Positions 1 to 9,697 of a stretch of 64,000 bases of DNA are shown here, in pieces. The notes beneath the pieces are model-generated. The model saw only the letters and a program-made list of their open reading frames with translations, did no database searches and was not told where the DNA came from. This DNA is from Deinococcales bacterium (GTDB taxonomy: Bacteria; Deinococcota; Deinococci; Deinococcales; JAAFIG01). The first letter of the stretch is position 1. Each line of letters opens with the position of its first letter. The stretch is from the NCBI GenBank assembly GCA_025352125.1, contig JANXTZ010000023.1, forward strand, positions 1 through 64,000, written 5' to 3'. The position numbers and the translations under genes are program-made.

Positions 1-1
1 G

Positions 2-298
2 GGGAGTATCAAACCGCACACGAAATTCAAAGCCCAAGTGTTTATCCTCACCAAAGAAGAGGGTGGGCGTCACAGTGCGTTCTTCGCTGGTTACCGACCT
101 CAATTTTACTTTCGCACGACGGACGTGACGGGAATCGTGTCGCTTCCTGAGGGTGTGGAGATGGTCATGCCTGGGGATCAGGTGGCGTTTGAGGTGGATT
201 TGATCAAACCAATTGCGATGGAGAAAGAATTGCGGTTTGCGATTCGTGAGGGTGGTCGTACTGTCGGTGCAGGCGTCGTAACCGAGGTGATGGAGTAA
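2..298 (+). CDS. tuf: Elongation factor Tu, C-terminal part (cut by window edge)
   Basis: EF-Tu is the GTPase that delivers aminoacyl-tRNA to the ribosome. Only the last 98 residues are present. The frame is open from the window edge and reads [12 protein letters not shown], then [20 protein letters not shown], the classic EF-Tu domain 3. A GTG at position 38 is internal, not a start. The stop TAA overlaps the rpsJ ATG by one base (TAATG), so tuf heads or joins the S10 operon. Confidence 0.97.
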   Translation, partial: GSIKPHTKFKAQVFILTKEEGGRHSAFFAGYRPQFYFRTTDVTGIVSLPEGVEMVMPGDQVAFEVDLIKPIAMEKELRFAIREGGRTVGAGVVTEVME

Positions 299-618
299 TG
301 GCAGGACCGAAGATTCGTATTAAATTGCGCGGTTTCGATCACCGCAGCTTGGATCAATCGGCTGCCAAGATTGTGGACACGGCTCGTCGCTCAGGCGCTG
401 ATGTCGCAGGTCCAATTCCATTGCCAACCCGCATCCGTCGTTTCTGCGTCTTGCGTGGACCGTTCAAGCACAAAGACAGCCGCGAGCACTTCGAGATTCG
501 CACGCACAACCGTCTGGTTGACATCACAAACCCAACCAAAAAGACGATTGATTCGCTGATGACCCTCGACCTGCCTAGCGGTGTCGATATCGAAATCAAA
601 ACTGTTGGAGGTGCATGA
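298..618 (+). CDS. rpsJ: 30S ribosomal protein S10
   Basis: S10 is a small-subunit head protein that also acts as the transcription antitermination factor NusE. The 106-residue protein has the normal length and reads [17 protein letters not shown] near its start and [10 protein letters not shown] near its end. Its ATG overlaps the tuf stop by one base, and its stop overlaps a possible early rplC ATG at 615. First full gene of the S10 cluster here. Confidence 0.97.
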   Translation: MAGPKIRIKLRGFDHRSLDQSAAKIVDTARRSGADVAGPIPLPTRIRRFCVLRGPFKHKDSREHFEIRTHNRLVDITNPTKKTIDSLMTLDLPSGVDIEIKTVGGA

Positions 619-620
619 GG

Positions 621-1256
621 ATGAAGGGTATTCTCGGCACGAAAATTGGCATGACGCAAATCTGGAAGAACGACAAAGCCATTCCAGTCACGGTCGTCCT
701 CGCGGGTCCATGCCCAGTGGTGCAACGCAAGGTTCCAACCACGGACGGTTACAGCGCCGTGCAATTGGGCTTTGGTGATGTGCGTAAAAAGAGCCTCAAC
801 AAACCCAAGCTCGGGCATCTCGAGAAAAGCAAGGTCAGTCCTGTTCGTTTCTTGCGCGAATTCCGTGATTTTGCACCAGAGGGCGATGTTGTCGCCGCCG
901 ATGTGTTCACCGACGGCGAACGCGTTGACGTGATGGGCATTACCATTGGTCGCGGACATCAGGGTGTCATCAAGCGCTGGTCGTTCTCGGGGGGTCCCGC
1001 CTCGCACGGTGCGAAGAAGTGGCACCGTCGTCCGGGTTCGATTGGTCAACGCAAAACCCCAGGTCGCGTGTACAAGGGCAAGAAGATGAGCGGACATTAC
1101 GGTGTCGAGCGCGTCACGACTGGCAACCTTGAGATTGTCGAAGTTCGCGCCTCAGAGAACTTGCTCTTGATTAAGGGCGCGGTTCCTGGCTCGAACGGTG
1201 GCTTGGTGGTCATCAAGGCTGCCAAGAAAGCTGTTTACAAGAAGGGTGGGAAGTAA
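621..1256 (+). CDS. rplC: 50S ribosomal protein L3
   Basis: L3 is an early-assembly 23S rRNA-binding protein near the peptidyl-transferase centre. The 211 residues start [15 protein letters not shown], matching the Thermus pattern. The ATG at 621 is preferred over the in-frame ATG at 615 because GGAGGT at 607-612 lies 8 nt before 621 but only 2 nt before 615. The conserved segment [11 protein letters not shown] to [15 protein letters not shown]-like is intact. Confidence 0.97.
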   Translation: MKGILGTKIGMTQIWKNDKAIPVTVVLAGPCPVVQRKVPTTDGYSAVQLGFGDVRKKSLNKPKLGHLEKSKVSPVRFLREFRDFAPEGDVVAADVFTDGERVDVMGITIGRGHQGVIKRWSFSGGPASHGAKKWHRRPGSIGQRKTPGRVYKGKKMSGHYGVERVTTGNLEIVEVRASENLLLIKGAVPGSNGGLVVIKAAKKAVYKKGGK

Positions 1257-1260
1257 CGCT

Positions 1261-1863
1261 ATGGCTACGGTGAAAATCATCGGCGCTAAGCCAGGTTCGC
1301 TCGAGTTGGCATTGCCGGACATCAATCCGTCGGTGCTCTTCGATGTGGTGCAATGGCAACTCGCCAAACGTCGTGCGGGCACAGCCAGCACACAAACCCG
1401 AGCAACGGTTTCTCGCACGGGCAAGAAGTTGTACTCGCAAAAGGGTACCGGCAATGCGCGTCACGGTGATCGTGCCAGCCCGATTTACGTCGGTGGCGGG
1501 GCGGCATTCGGACCCAAGCCACGCAATTACGATTATGCTCTGCCAAAGAAAGTCCGCGCTCTGGGCTTGAAAATGGCAATTGCGGATCGTGTTTCTGAGG
1601 GCAACGTTCACGCCGTTGACGGCTTTGGCTTGACCGATGGCAAAACCAAGAGTTTTATCGCTTGGGCAAAAGCCAACGGGCTTGACGGTTCCCAGCGCGT
1701 GTTCTTGGTGACCAATGACGACAACGCGCGGCGCGGCGCTCGCAACTTGCCTTGGGTCACACCAGTTAAAGCGGCTGGTTTGAACGTGTACGACATCTTG
1801 CGTCATGAGGTGCTCGTGGTCGATGCCTCGGCGCTCGAGGTTTACAAGGGCGGTGCCGAATGA
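1261..1863 (+). CDS. rplD: 50S ribosomal protein L4
   Basis: L4 lines the exit tunnel with its extended loop, and in E. coli it autoregulates the S10 operon. The 200 residues start MATVKIIGAKPGSLELALPD. The ATG at 1261 lies 4 nt after the rplC stop. The frame is open further upstream (to 1198), but that part overlaps rplC and looks spurious. The conserved loop GTGNARHGDRASPIYVGGG is present. Confidence 0.96.
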   Translation: MATVKIIGAKPGSLELALPDINPSVLFDVVQWQLAKRRAGTASTQTRATVSRTGKKLYSQKGTGNARHGDRASPIYVGGGAAFGPKPRNYDYALPKKVRALGLKMAIADRVSEGNVHAVDGFGLTDGKTKSFIAWAKANGLDGSQRVFLVTNDDNARRGARNLPWVTPVKAAGLNVYDILRHEVLVVDASALEVYKGGAE

Positions 1864-2144
1864 ACGCATTTGATGTGATCCAATCTCCACTGCTGTCCGA
1901 AAAAGCCTATGCCACGTTTGGTGAAGGCAAGTACACTTTTTGGGTTCATCCCAAAGCCAACAAAACCCAGATCAAAAATGCGATTCAAATCGCGTTCAAG
2001 GTCAAGGTGATGGACGTGAACACCCAAAACGTGCGCGGCAAAGCCAAACGCGTGGGTCGTTTCGCGGGTGAGACCTCGGCTCGCAAAAAGGCAATCGTGC
2101 AACTTGCGGACGGTCAAAAGATTGCGGCGCTCGAGATTCAATAA
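1860..2144 (+). CDS. rplW: 50S ribosomal protein L23
   Basis: L23 sits at the tunnel exit and docks trigger factor and SRP. The 94-residue protein reads DVIQSPLLSEKAY at the N-terminus, the family signature. It is coupled to rplD by an ATGA overlap. An 87-nt spacer follows, containing a small imperfect hairpin (CCTCGA/TCGAGG, 2190-2206). Confidence 0.96.
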   Translation: MNAFDVIQSPLLSEKAYATFGEGKYTFWVHPKANKTQIKNAIQIAFKVKVMDVNTQNVRGKAKRVGRFAGETSARKKAIVQLADGQKIAALEIQ

Positions 2145-2231
2145 TCATTCGGGTGACAAGTGCAAGAGTACGTGATAGGGTGAGAAGTTGCCTCGAGATT
2201 TTCGAGGTCAGTACCAAAGGAGTTTAGGAAG

Positions 2232-3062
2232 ATGCCGACCAAGTCATATCGTCCGTATACGCCGAGCAGGCGATACATAACGACGCTGGATAACAGCGAA
2301 TTATCGGACAAGCGCCCGGAAAAGTCGCTGACTGCACCGTTGCACAAAACGGGTGGTCGGGGCAACACCGGTCGCATCACCTCTCGGTTCCGTGGTGGCG
2401 GACACAAACGAATTTACCGCATTATCGATTTCAAGCGCCGTGACAAGGCGGGCGTGCCTGCCAAGGTCGCGTCGCTCGAGTACGATCCAAACCGTACCGC
2501 CAACATTGCGCTGCTGCATTACGTGGACGGCGAGAAGCGTTACATTCTTGCACCAGAAGGTTTAAAAGTTGACGCGATGATCGTTTCGGGACCCGAGGCA
2601 GAACCTCGAGTCGGAAACGCCATGCCGCTTCGTTTTATTCCTGTCGGCACTGTGGTTCACAGCGTCGAGCTTGTGCCGAATCGCGGTGCAAAAATGGCGC
2701 GTTCGGCTGGCACGAGCGTTCAGTTGCAAGGCAAAGAGGGCGATTACGTCGTGCTTCGTCTGCCTTCAGGCGAGTTGCGCCGCGTTCATACCGAGTGCTA
2801 TGCCACCGTCGGTGTGGTTGGCAATGCCGATCACAAAAATATTGTCATCGGTAAAGCTGGTCGTAGCCGTTGGATGGGTCGCAAGCCTCATCAACGCGGC
2901 AGCGCCATGAACCCTGTTGACCACCCACACGGTGGTGGTGAGGGTCGCGCTCCAGCAGGTCGCGCTCCAGTTTCACCTTGGGGTCAACTTGCCAAGGGCA
3001 AGAAGACCCGTCACAAGCGCAACACCTCGAGCACATTCATCATTTCGCGTCGCAAGAAGTAA
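2232..3062 (+). CDS. rplB: 50S ribosomal protein L2
   Basis: L2 binds 23S rRNA, is needed for subunit association and supports peptidyl transfer. At 276 residues it has the usual length. The C-terminal signature [16 protein letters not shown] (residues ~223-238) carries the conserved histidine. AAGGAGTTTAGGAAG precedes the ATG. It follows one of the few real gaps in the operon. Confidence 0.97.
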   Translation: MPTKSYRPYTPSRRYITTLDNSELSDKRPEKSLTAPLHKTGGRGNTGRITSRFRGGGHKRIYRIIDFKRRDKAGVPAKVASLEYDPNRTANIALLHYVDGEKRYILAPEGLKVDAMIVSGPEAEPRVGNAMPLRFIPVGTVVHSVELVPNRGAKMARSAGTSVQLQGKEGDYVVLRLPSGELRRVHTECYATVGVVGNADHKNIVIGKAGRSRWMGRKPHQRGSAMNPVDHPHGGGEGRAPAGRAPVSPWGQLAKGKKTRHKRNTSSTFIISRRKK

Positions 3063-3069
3063 GGGCAGC

Positions 3070-3098
3070 TCGGGTCGTTCGGTTTCGGACGATACCCT
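3070..3098 (+). other. Hairpin in the rplB-rpsS spacer
   Basis: GGGTCGT at 3072-3078 can pair with ACGATACCC at 3089-3097 if TA is bulged, with an inner CGG/TCGG contact. A similar hairpin with the same CGATACC right arm occurs at 7141-7172 before rpsH. There is no U-tract, so an mRNA processing or translation-control element is more likely than a terminator. Function is inferred only. Confidence 0.3.
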
Positions 3099-3150
3099 CT
3101 GACCCAGCCGACACCAGACGCTAGCGTTTGGCAGAGGCGAGGAGGCAAGA

Positions 3151-3459
3151 ATGCCAAGGAGTTTTAAGAAAGGTCCGTTTGTGGATGACCACCTGCTGAA
3201 AAAGGTGGACGCTGCGGCGGCTAAACAAGACAAGCGCGTGATCAAAACCTGGTCGCGTCGCTCGACGGTTGTCCCCGAGATGATCGGTTTGACCATTGCC
3301 GTTTACAACGGCAAGCTGCACGTGCCAGTCTACGTGTCAGAGAACATGGTCGGACACAAACTCGGCGAGTTCTCACCCACGCGCACCTTCCGTAGCCATT
3401 CAGGTGGCAAAGATGCGAAGGCAACCAAGGGCGGCGCAGCGGCGGGGGGCAAGAGATAA
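3151..3459 (+). CDS. rpsS: 30S ribosomal protein S19
   Basis: S19 is a head protein near the A-site finger and binds with S13. The 102 residues begin [19 protein letters not shown]. The core [24 protein letters not shown] and the [12 protein letters not shown] block are intact. GAGGAGG at 3139-3145 is the ribosome-binding site. The stop overlaps the rplV ATG (TAATG). Confidence 0.97.
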   Translation: MPRSFKKGPFVDDHLLKKVDAAAAKQDKRVIKTWSRRSTVVPEMIGLTIAVYNGKLHVPVYVSENMVGHKLGEFSPTRTFRSHSGGKDAKATKGGAAAGGKR

Positions 3460-3956
3460 TGACACTGCCGACCCCAGTCCAACAATCTCGAGCCGAGGCG
3501 CGTTTTATTCGCATCACCGCGCGTAAGATTCGTCTGGTCGTCGATGCCATTCGTGGTCACACGGTCAAAGATGCCGAGGAAATGCTGAAATTCATTCCCA
3601 AGGGTGCAAGTGTACCAGTGGCGAAACTCTTGAAAAGCGCCAAAGCCAATGCGACCAACAACTTCGACATGCTCGAGGATAACCTGTTCGTCAAAACGGT
3701 TTTCGTCAACGAAGGTCCAAGCCTCAAGCGCATTTTGCCTCGCGCCCGTGGTCGTGGTGATTACATGGTCAAACGCACCAGCCACATCATCATCATCCTT
3801 GAGGAAAAACAGGCACCAGTTCGTAAGCCGCGCAATGCTGCCGCCGCAAAAGCTACCGCACCTGTGAAGGCTGTCGTCGCCAGCGAGGCTGCAAGCGACA
3901 AGCCAAAGCGCACCCGCAAACCAAAGGCTGAAACCACGGAGGTCACTGATGGGTAA
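3459..3956 (+). CDS. rplV: 50S ribosomal protein L22 with Ala/Lys-rich tail
   Basis: L22 lines the exit tunnel with a beta-hairpin. The core (residues ~5-120) has [15 protein letters not shown] and [20 protein letters not shown]. About 45 extra residues rich in Ala, Lys and Thr follow ([16 protein letters not shown] and so on), making 165 residues against about 113 in many bacteria. Such tails are seen in Deinococcota. It overlaps rpsC by 8 nt. Confidence 0.96.
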   Translation: MTLPTPVQQSRAEARFIRITARKIRLVVDAIRGHTVKDAEEMLKFIPKGASVPVAKLLKSAKANATNNFDMLEDNLFVKTVFVNEGPSLKRILPRARGRGDYMVKRTSHIIIILEEKQAPVRKPRNAAAAKATAPVKAVVASEAASDKPKRTRKPKAETTEVTDG

Positions 3957-4722
3957 CAAGATTAATCCCGTGGGCTTCCGCCTTGGCATCAACAAGGATT
4001 GGGACTCACGCTGGTACGCCAACAAAAAAGATTACAAGACCCTGCTCGCCCAAGATGCGAAAATTCGCAAAATGGTCGAGGCAGAACTCAAACACGCCGG
4101 TCTTGCCAGCATCGTGATTGAACGCGCCGCGCATCAGGTCAACGTTTCAATCAAAGCCGCCAAACCTGGCGTCGTGATTGGTCGTCAGGGCGAGAGCATC
4201 AAAAAACTCCGCGAGAACTTGGACAAAGTCGTCGGTGCGGGCAGCACCGTTGCCGTCAACGTCGAAGAGGTTGCCAACGCGAACATCAGCGCACCGCTCG
4301 TTGCCGCACGCATCGCCGAGCAACTCGAGCGTCGCTTTGCCTTCCGCCGCGCCATGCAGCAAGCCGTGCAACGCGTGATGGAATCTGGCGCGAAGGGCAT
4401 CAAAGTGGTGGTTTCGGGTCGTCTGGGCGGCGCGGAACAGGGTCGTAAAGAATCCCGCATGGATGGTCGCGTGCCTCTGCACACGATCCGTGCCGACATG
4501 GATTACGGATTCTGCGAAGCCAACACCACCTACGGCAAGCTTGGCGTTAAGGTCATCGTCTTCAACGGCGAGGTCATCGGCAAGCAAGACCTGACGCGTA
4601 GCGCCTCCAAGCCAGTGCCGAGCGCACCAGCCAAGGGCGAAGCCGCCGCTCCAGCCGGAGACCGTCCACAGCGCCGTCGTCCGCAAGCCCGCAGCCGCAC
4701 GGCAGGAAAGGGAGACGCATAA
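3949..4722 (+). CDS. rpsC: 30S ribosomal protein S3
   Basis: S3 forms the mRNA entry channel and helps unwind mRNA. The N-terminus [18 protein letters not shown], the KH segment [15 protein letters not shown] (residues ~67-81) and [12 protein letters not shown] are diagnostic. Length is 257 residues with a basic Ala/Pro/Arg tail from about 220. The start lies inside the end of rplV, so the two are translationally coupled. Confidence 0.97.
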   Translation: MGNKINPVGFRLGINKDWDSRWYANKKDYKTLLAQDAKIRKMVEAELKHAGLASIVIERAAHQVNVSIKAAKPGVVIGRQGESIKKLRENLDKVVGAGSTVAVNVEEVANANISAPLVAARIAEQLERRFAFRRAMQQAVQRVMESGAKGIKVVVSGRLGGAEQGRKESRMDGRVPLHTIRADMDYGFCEANTTYGKLGVKVIVFNGEVIGKQDLTRSASKPVPSAPAKGEAAAPAGDRPQRRRPQARSRTAGKGDA

Positions 4723-4723
4723 C

Positions 4724-5149
4724 ATGTTGCTTCCCAAGCGTTTAAAGTACCGCAAGATGATGAAGGGTCGTATGCAGGGCGCGACCAAGGGCGGCGATTA
4801 CATCGCGTTCGGAGACTTTGGCTTGGTTGCCATGGAACCCGCCTGGATCAAATCCAATCAGATTGAAGCTTGCCGTATCACGATGAGCCGTTTTTTCAAG
4901 CGTGGCGGTAAAATTTACATTCGCATTTTCCCCGATAAGCCAATCACCAAAAAACCTGCCGAAACCCGAATGGGTTCTGGTAAGGGCGCAGTGGAGTATT
5001 GGGTCGCGGTGGTCAAACCAGGACGCATCATGTTCGAGGTTGAGGGCGTCACCGTGGAACAGGCAAAAGAGGCTTTCCGTTTGGCTGGGCACAAACTCCC
5101 AATCCGAACCAAGTTCATTAGCCGCGAGGTTTACGATGAAGCGCAATGA
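4724..5149 (+). CDS. rplP: 50S ribosomal protein L16
   Basis: L16 shapes the A-site tRNA pocket of the large subunit. The 141 residues begin [20 protein letters not shown]-like [21 protein letters not shown] and [18 protein letters not shown] are the family signatures. It starts 2 nt after rpsC stops and overlaps rpmC by 14 nt. Confidence 0.97.
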   Translation: MLLPKRLKYRKMMKGRMQGATKGGDYIAFGDFGLVAMEPAWIKSNQIEACRITMSRFFKRGGKIYIRIFPDKPITKKPAETRMGSGKGAVEYWVAVVKPGRIMFEVEGVTVEQAKEAFRLAGHKLPIRTKFISREVYDEAQ

Positions 5150-5360
5150 TCACCTCAAAACCTTCCGTGCGATGAGCATTGGCGATCTGGACAAAGAAGT
5201 CCTGGCTCGCAAGCAAAAACTCATGGAACTCCGCATTCAAGGTGCGGTGTCAACCGTTCCAAATCCATCACAGATCAATACCCTGCGCAAAGAGGTGGCA
5301 CAGCTTTTAACCCTCGCCACCGAAAAACGCGGCGAAGGTCTTCAAAAGAAGGTGAAATAA
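5136..5360 (+). CDS. rpmC: 50S ribosomal protein L29
   Basis: L29 sits beside L23 at the tunnel exit. The 74-residue helical protein reads [20 protein letters not shown]. The ATG at 5136, inside rplP, is favoured because GAGGT lies 5 nt upstream and the N-terminal length fits. An in-frame ATG at 5172 would leave a shorter form. A longer open frame upstream is antisense-free overlap with rplP and is not used. Confidence 0.93.
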   Translation: MKRNDHLKTFRAMSIGDLDKEVLARKQKLMELRIQGAVSTVPNPSQINTLRKEVAQLLTLATEKRGEGLQKKVK

Positions 5361-5361
5361 C

Positions 5362-5610
5362 ATGGCGCGTAAGAGTTTTGTGGGCGTCGTGGTTTCGGAC
5401 AAGGCAGACAAGACGGTTTCCGTTAAAGTCGAACGCAAATTCACGCACCCGCTTTACGGCAAGGTCGTGACCCGTTCCAAGAAGTTCGCTACTCACGATG
5501 AAAAGAACGAATACAAGGCGGGTGACATCGTCGAAATTGTGGCGGTCCGTCCGATCTCGAAAACCAAGACTTGGAAAGTTGCCAAGCTGGTCGAAAAGGG
5601 CAGGGATTAA
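5362..5610 (+). CDS. rpsQ: 30S ribosomal protein S17
   Basis: S17 is an OB-fold primary 16S rRNA binder. The 82 residues include [19 protein letters not shown] and the conserved [15 protein letters not shown] block. It starts 1 nt after rpmC. Confidence 0.96.
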   Translation: MARKSFVGVVVSDKADKTVSVKVERKFTHPLYGKVVTRSKKFATHDEKNEYKAGDIVEIVAVRPISKTKTWKVAKLVEKGRD

Positions 5611-5612
5611 GC

Positions 5613-5996
5613 GTGATTCAACCAACCACTTACGTTGATTGCGCCGACAACACTGGTGCAAAACAACTGAACTGCATTCGCGTCATGGGCGGACTGGCAA
5701 GGGGTTCATCGAACCAAAAGTACGCTGGCGTCGGTGATGTGATCGTGGCTTCGGTCAAGGATTGCGCCCCACGTGGCACGGTCAAAAAAGGCGATGTCGT
5801 CAAAGCCGTGATCGTCCGCACCCGCAAAGAGGTCAAACGTCCCGATGGCAGCGCGATTCGTTTTGATCGCAACGCAGCGGTCATCATCAACGCTCAGGGC
5901 GAACCTCGAGGCACCCGCGTTTTCGGACCTGTCGCTCGAGAACTCCGTGACCGCCGCTTTATGAAGATTATCTCCTTAGCGCCGGAGGTGCTGTAA
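5613..5996 (+). CDS. rplN: 50S ribosomal protein L14
   Basis: L14 forms an intersubunit bridge and is the docking site of RsfS. The GTG at 5613, 2 nt after the rpsQ stop, gives [20 protein letters not shown], the typical L14 start. The open frame from 5571 is an overlap artefact. The 127 residues include [20 protein letters not shown]. The stop overlaps the rplX ATG (TAATG). Confidence 0.95.
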   Translation: MIQPTTYVDCADNTGAKQLNCIRVMGGLARGSSNQKYAGVGDVIVASVKDCAPRGTVKKGDVVKAVIVRTRKEVKRPDGSAIRFDRNAAVIINAQGEPRGTRVFGPVARELRDRRFMKIISLAPEVL

Positions 5997-6337
5997 TGGC
6001 AACTGAGCCAACCCCATTGCACGTCAAGCGTGGCGATACCGTCAAGATTGGTCAGGGCAAAGACCGCAACAAGACCGGTCGTGTCTTGCGCGTTCAACCA
6101 AAGAAGAGCACCATCATTGTTGAGGGCATCAACATCGTGACCAAAGCCATCAAGCCAACCCAGGACAACCAACGCGGTGGTTTTGAGAAGTTTGAAGCGC
6201 CGATTCATGCCTCCAAAGCACTTCTGGTCTGCCCAAGCTGTGGCAAAACCACCCGTTTGGCATTCAAAACCGTTGCGGACAAAAAAGTTCGTTTCTGCAA
6301 AAAGTGCGATGCCGTCATCGAAGACAACCTCAAGTAA
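5996..6337 (+). CDS. rplX: 50S ribosomal protein L24 with zinc ribbon
   Basis: L24 is an assembly-initiating 23S rRNA binder. The KOW core reads [20 protein letters not shown] (residues ~9-28). The C-terminal third carries CPSCGK and CKKCDA (about residues 79-104), a four-cysteine zinc ribbon like that of Thermus L24 and absent from E. coli. Length 113. Confidence 0.96.
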   Translation: MATEPTPLHVKRGDTVKIGQGKDRNKTGRVLRVQPKKSTIIVEGINIVTKAIKPTQDNQRGGFEKFEAPIHASKALLVCPSCGKTTRLAFKTVADKKVRFCKKCDAVIEDNLK

Positions 6338-6348
6338 AGGACACTGAT

Positions 6349-6894
6349 ATGGCGATTGAAAGCTTAAAAAATCACTATAACACTCAAGTCCGCGAGGATT
6401 TGATGAAGCGCTTTAACTACTCCTCAACCATGGCAGTACCACGACTCGAGAAAGTCGTGGTCAATCAAGGCGTTGGCGAAGCCAAAGACGACTCCAAAGT
6501 CATGGACAAAGCCGCCAAGGAACTTGGTTTTATCGTGTTGCAAAAACCGATTGTCACCAAGAGCAAGAAAAGCGTTTCAAACTTTAAAATTCGTGCGGGA
6601 ATGCCAATCGGTCTTAAAGTGACGCTTCGTGGCGTTCGCATGTACACCTTCCTCGAGAAGCTGATTCACATCGCTCTGCCTCGTATCCGCGATTTTAGGG
6701 GCATCAACCCGAGCAGCTTTGACGGTCGCGGCAATTACAACCTCGGCATCAAAGAGCAACTGGTCTTCCCGGAGATCACCTACGACATGGTCGAGGCGAC
6801 CCGTGGTTTTGATGTCACCATCGTCACCACCGCCAACAACGACGAAGAGGGACGTGCGTTGCTCGAGGGACTTGGTTTCCCCTTCCGTAAGTAA
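6349..6894 (+). CDS. rplE: 50S ribosomal protein L5
   Basis: L5 carries 5S rRNA and touches P-site tRNA. The 181 residues contain [14 protein letters not shown], the [17 protein letters not shown] block and [16 protein letters not shown]. The ATG at 6349 lies 11 nt after rplX behind AAGGACACTGAT. The more distal upstream frame start at 6304 overlaps rplX and is not used. Confidence 0.96.
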   Translation: MAIESLKNHYNTQVREDLMKRFNYSSTMAVPRLEKVVVNQGVGEAKDDSKVMDKAAKELGFIVLQKPIVTKSKKSVSNFKIRAGMPIGLKVTLRGVRMYTFLEKLIHIALPRIRDFRGINPSSFDGRGNYNLGIKEQLVFPEITYDMVEATRGFDVTIVTTANNDEEGRALLEGLGFPFRK

Positions 6895-6928
6895 GAATTA
6901 AGACCCGAAACGGTCAGTAAAGGAAATT

Positions 6929-7114
6929 ATGGCGAAAACTTCATTGCGGGTCAAAGCATCACGCCCCGGTAAGTTCAAGGTGCAAGAATACACGCGTTGC
7001 CAACGCTGCGGACGGTCACACGCCGTTTATCGCTTCTTCGGTCTGTGCCGTATTTGCATCCGCGAACAAGCCCACAAAGGCGAGTTGCCAGGTATGAAAA
7101 AAGCAAGCTGGTAG
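6929..7114 (+). CDS. rpsZ: 30S ribosomal protein S14, zinc-binding short type
   Basis: S14 joins the 30S head late in assembly. This is the 61-residue type Z form with CQRC (residues ~24-27) and CRIC (~40-43), four cysteines for one zinc, ending [11 protein letters not shown]. The family has a long, zinc-free paralogue used under zinc limitation; none is seen here. AAAGGAAATT precedes the start. Confidence 0.97.
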   Translation: MAKTSLRVKASRPGKFKVQEYTRCQRCGRSHAVYRFFGLCRICIREQAHKGELPGMKKASW

Positions 7115-7140
7115 AGACAAGCCGTTCGGTAAAGCCAGGC

Positions 7141-7172
7141 GGATACGGTCGCTCGAGTTCGGGCGATACCGT
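7141..7172 (+). other. Hairpin in the rpsZ-rpsH spacer
   Basis: Inside the 93-nt spacer, ACGGTCGC at 7145-7152 pairs with GCGATACCGT at 7163-7172 if AT is bulged; the loop holds a CTCGAG. It parallels the hairpin at 3070-3098 in sequence of the right arm and in position before a small-subunit gene. No U-tract follows. Confidence 0.3.
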
Positions 7173-7207
7173 CCACCAGGAAAACGAAAAACTTCCAAGG
7201 AGTCCTA

Positions 7208-7606
7208 ATGTTGACAGACCCCATCGCAGATATGCTCACCCGAATTCGCAACGCGAACAGCGGGCACAAGGAGAGCGTGGATGTTCCCGCCTCCAAGTTC
7301 AAAGAGCAAATCGCCAAAATCCTCGAAGCTGAGGGTTACGTCAAATCCGTCGAGCGTGTCAAGCTCGAGAGTGGTTTTGATGCCATCCGCATTGGTTTGA
7401 AATACGGCGCGAAACGCGAGCTTGTGATCAAAAGCATCAAGCGCATTTCCCGTCCTGGTCGTCGTGCTTACGTCAATTCCGAGAACCTGCCGAAAATTCG
7501 TGCGGGCTTGGGTATCGCCATCGTCTCAACCTCGAAGGGACTCATGGTAGACCGTGACGCCCGCAAAATCGGTGTTGGTGGCGAAGTGATTTGCGAGGTG
7601 TGGTAA
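7208..7606 (+). CDS. rpsH: 30S ribosomal protein S8
   Basis: S8 is a primary 16S rRNA binder; in E. coli it represses the spc operon. The 132 residues start [17 protein letters not shown] and end [13 protein letters not shown]-like, both family signatures. AAGGAGTCCTA is the ribosome-binding site. TAATG overlap with rplF. Confidence 0.97.
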   Translation: MLTDPIADMLTRIRNANSGHKESVDVPASKFKEQIAKILEAEGYVKSVERVKLESGFDAIRIGLKYGAKRELVIKSIKRISRPGRRAYVNSENLPKIRAGLGIAIVSTSKGLMVDRDARKIGVGGEVICEVW

Positions 7607-8160
7607 TGAGCCGCATTGGTCGTCAAGCCATTCCCCTGCCAAAGGGTGTCAGCGCCAGCATCAACGATGGTCTGGTGACCGTCAAAGGTGCCAAAGGTGA
7701 GTTGAAAGTTGTCTACCACACCGACATGATTGTTAAGGAAGACGCGGGTAACATCGTGGTCGAACGTCCCAGCGACGGACGCACCCACCGCAGCCTTCAC
7801 GGTCTGACCCGCAGCCTGATCGCCAACGCCGTCACCGGTGTCAGCGCAGGTTATCAGCGCAACCTCGAGCTTCACGGCGTGGGTTTCCGCGCCAAACTGA
7901 CCGGCAAGAACCTCGAGATGGCAATCGGTTACAGCCATCCCGTGATCATCGAGCCGCCAGCAGGCATCAGCTTCAACCTTCCAGACCAAACCAAAATCCA
8001 GATCATTGGCATTGACAAGCAATTGGTCGGGCAAGTTGCCGCAAACGTCCGCAAAGTCCGTGTCCCCGATGCCTACCACGGCAAGGGTGTGCGCTTTGAA
8101 GGCGAGCAACTGACCCTCAAGCCAGGCAAGTCAGCCGCCGGCGGAAAGGGTAAGAAATGA
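7606..8160 (+). CDS. rplF: 50S ribosomal protein L6
   Basis: L6 lies near the sarcin-ricin loop and the factor-binding site. The ATG at 7606 gives [15 protein letters not shown]; an earlier ATG at 7591 lies within rpsH. The C-terminal signature ([18 protein letters not shown], residues ~149-166) is a variant of the canonical P(D/E)PYKGKGI. Length 184. Confidence 0.96.
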   Translation: MSRIGRQAIPLPKGVSASINDGLVTVKGAKGELKVVYHTDMIVKEDAGNIVVERPSDGRTHRSLHGLTRSLIANAVTGVSAGYQRNLELHGVGFRAKLTGKNLEMAIGYSHPVIIEPPAGISFNLPDQTKIQIIGIDKQLVGQVAANVRKVRVPDAYHGKGVRFEGEQLTLKPGKSAAGGKGKK

Positions 8161-8495
8161 GCATCACCGCCAAAGAGCGTCGCCTTCACCGCACGCGCAA
8201 CAAGCTAAAAGCCGTTTCTGACCGTTTGCGTCTCAGTGTTTTTCGGTCAAGCAAACACATTTACGCCCAAGTGATCGACGACACCAAAGGCATTACTTTG
8301 GCAGCCGTCTCGTCTGAGAGCCTGAATGCCAAGGGTACAAAAACTGAACTCTCGGTCTTGGTGGGTAAAGCCATAGCGAGTGCCGCCATCGCCAAAGGTG
8401 TGAAAACCGTCGTATTTGATCGTGGCTCGTACCAGTATCATGGTCGAGTGAAAGCGCTCGCGGATGCGGCGCGGGAGGGTGGCCTTGACTTCTGA
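8157..8495 (+). CDS. rplR: 50S ribosomal protein L18
   Basis: L18 binds 5S rRNA with L5. The 112 residues read [18 protein letters not shown] (~25-42) and end with the [19 protein letters not shown] block. ATGA overlap with rplF, and the end overlaps the start of rpsE. Confidence 0.96.
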   Translation: MSITAKERRLHRTRNKLKAVSDRLRLSVFRSSKHIYAQVIDDTKGITLAAVSSESLNAKGTKTELSVLVGKAIASAAIAKGVKTVVFDRGSYQYHGRVKALADAAREGGLDF

Positions 8496-9039
8496 TCGTC
8501 AACCCAGAGAGAGCCGTGGACGTGGACGCGGTGGAAACGACCGTGGCAACCGACGCAACGAGCGTCAGGAAGCCCCCAGCGAGTTCGAAGAGAAAATGAT
8601 CTCACTCGAGCGCAACGCCAAAACCTACCAGGGTGGGCGACGCTTCAAGTTCCAAGCGGTTGTCGTGATCGGCGACCGTGCAGGTCGCGTCGGCATGGGC
8701 ATCGGTAAGAGCCGTGAGGTTCAAACCGCCGTTGCCAAAGCCAACACCGCCGCCCGTAAAAACGTGATCCGTGTGCCCCTCAAAAACGGTACGATTCCTC
8801 ACGACATCATCGGCGTGTCAACCGCATCTAGGGTCATGCTCAAACCTGCCAGCGCGGGTACGGGCGTCATCGCCGGCGGCGTGCCACGTGCCATTGCCGA
8901 ACTTGCGGGCATCACCGATTTGTTAAGTAAAGAAATTGGTAGCCGCACCAAAGTCAATGTTGCCTACGCTGTGTTCCACGGTCTGAAAAACCTTCAAACC
9001 AAAGACAGCGTGCGCGAACTCAAGGAGAGCGCCCAATGA
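8485..9039 (+). CDS. rpsE: 30S ribosomal protein S5
   Basis: S5 guards the mRNA entry site and decoding fidelity. The core [20 protein letters not shown] and [18 protein letters not shown] is clear. The N-terminus is Arg/Gly-rich ([17 protein letters not shown]) and longer than in Thermus. I place the start at TTG 8485, 5-6 nt after GGAGGG at 8474-8479. The in-frame ATG at 8464 has no ribosome-binding site and would overlap rplR by 32 nt, but it remains possible. Confidence 0.93.
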   Translation: MTSDRQPRESRGRGRGGNDRGNRRNERQEAPSEFEEKMISLERNAKTYQGGRRFKFQAVVVIGDRAGRVGMGIGKSREVQTAVAKANTAARKNVIRVPLKNGTIPHDIIGVSTASRVMLKPASAGTGVIAGGVPRAIAELAGITDLLSKEIGSRTKVNVAYAVFHGLKNLQTKDSVRELKESAQ

Positions 9040-9215
9040 AAATCAAGCTTGTCAAGAGCCTGATCGGACGCAGTGCCAAACAGCTTGCGACCGCCAAGAC
9101 CCTTGGTCTGAAAAAGATCGGTGACACCACTGAAGTTGGCACCACCGAATCTGCAAAAGGTCAAGTGGACAAACTCAAATTTCTTCTCGAGGTTATCGAG
9201 GAGGGAGCAAAATGA
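9036..9215 (+). CDS. rpmD: 50S ribosomal protein L30
   Basis: Small 59-residue protein starting [21 protein letters not shown]30 is a large-subunit surface protein. The family signature [14 protein letters not shown] follows. It sits in its conserved place between rpsE and rplO, with ATGA-type overlaps on both sides. Confidence 0.95.
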   Translation: MKIKLVKSLIGRSAKQLATAKTLGLKKIGDTTEVGTTESAKGQVDKLKFLLEVIEEGAK

Positions 9216-9697
9216 AGCTCAACGAACTCAAACCAGCCCCAGGCTCACGCAAACGCAAAAAGCGCGTTGGTCGTGGTCCAGGCGGTACAGACAAAACATC
9301 TGGTCGCGGTCACAAAGGTCAAGCCAGCCGTTCAGGCTCGAGCCTCGCCGCGTCGGGCAGCTACAAATCCGAGGGTGGTCAAACACCAATGATTCGCCGC
9401 CTGCCAAAACGTGGTTTCAACAACCCGTTCAAGCAAGAATTCCACCTGGTCAACCTGGCAGACCTCGAGCAATTCGGCACGGACGCAGTCAATGCCGAAA
9501 GCTTGGTTGCCAAGCGCGTCATCAAAAAAGTGCATCACCCGATCAAACTTCTGGCTCGGGGTGAGGTCAAAGGTGCAGTGAATATCACTGTTCACGCCGC
9601 CTCCGAAGCTGCAGTCAAAGCCGTTCAAGCCGCCGGTGGAACCATCACCGTGCTGGGTTACAAAAGGGTCAGCGCCGAAACCGCTGAGGTGGCGTAA
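9212..9697 (+). CDS. rplO: 50S ribosomal protein L15
   Basis: L15 binds 23S rRNA late in assembly. Starts [20 protein letters not shown], followed by the Gly/Lys-rich GRGHKGQASRSG region and GGQTPMIRRLPKRGF (residues ~54-70). The 161 residues end in a beta domain (GAVNITVHAASEAAVKAVQA). ATGA overlap with rpmD and TAATG with secY. Confidence 0.96.
   Translation: MKLNELKPAPGSRKRKKRVGRGPGGTDKTSGRGHKGQASRSGSSLAASGSYKSEGGQTPMIRRLPKRGFNNPFKQEFHLVNLADLEQFGTDAVNAESLVAKRVIKKVHHPIKLLARGEVKGAVNITVHAASEAAVKAVQAAGGTITVLGYKRVSAETAEVA

Noticed and set aside
354-1097. 247-residue antisense frame over rpsJ/rplC
   Set aside because: Lies wholly opposite two certain ribosomal genes and has no family likeness; a shadow of codon bias.
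5571-5612. Upstream extension of rplN (and similar ones for rplD, rplE, rpmC)
   Set aside because: They overlap the previous gene, lack ribosome-binding sites and do not match family N-termini.
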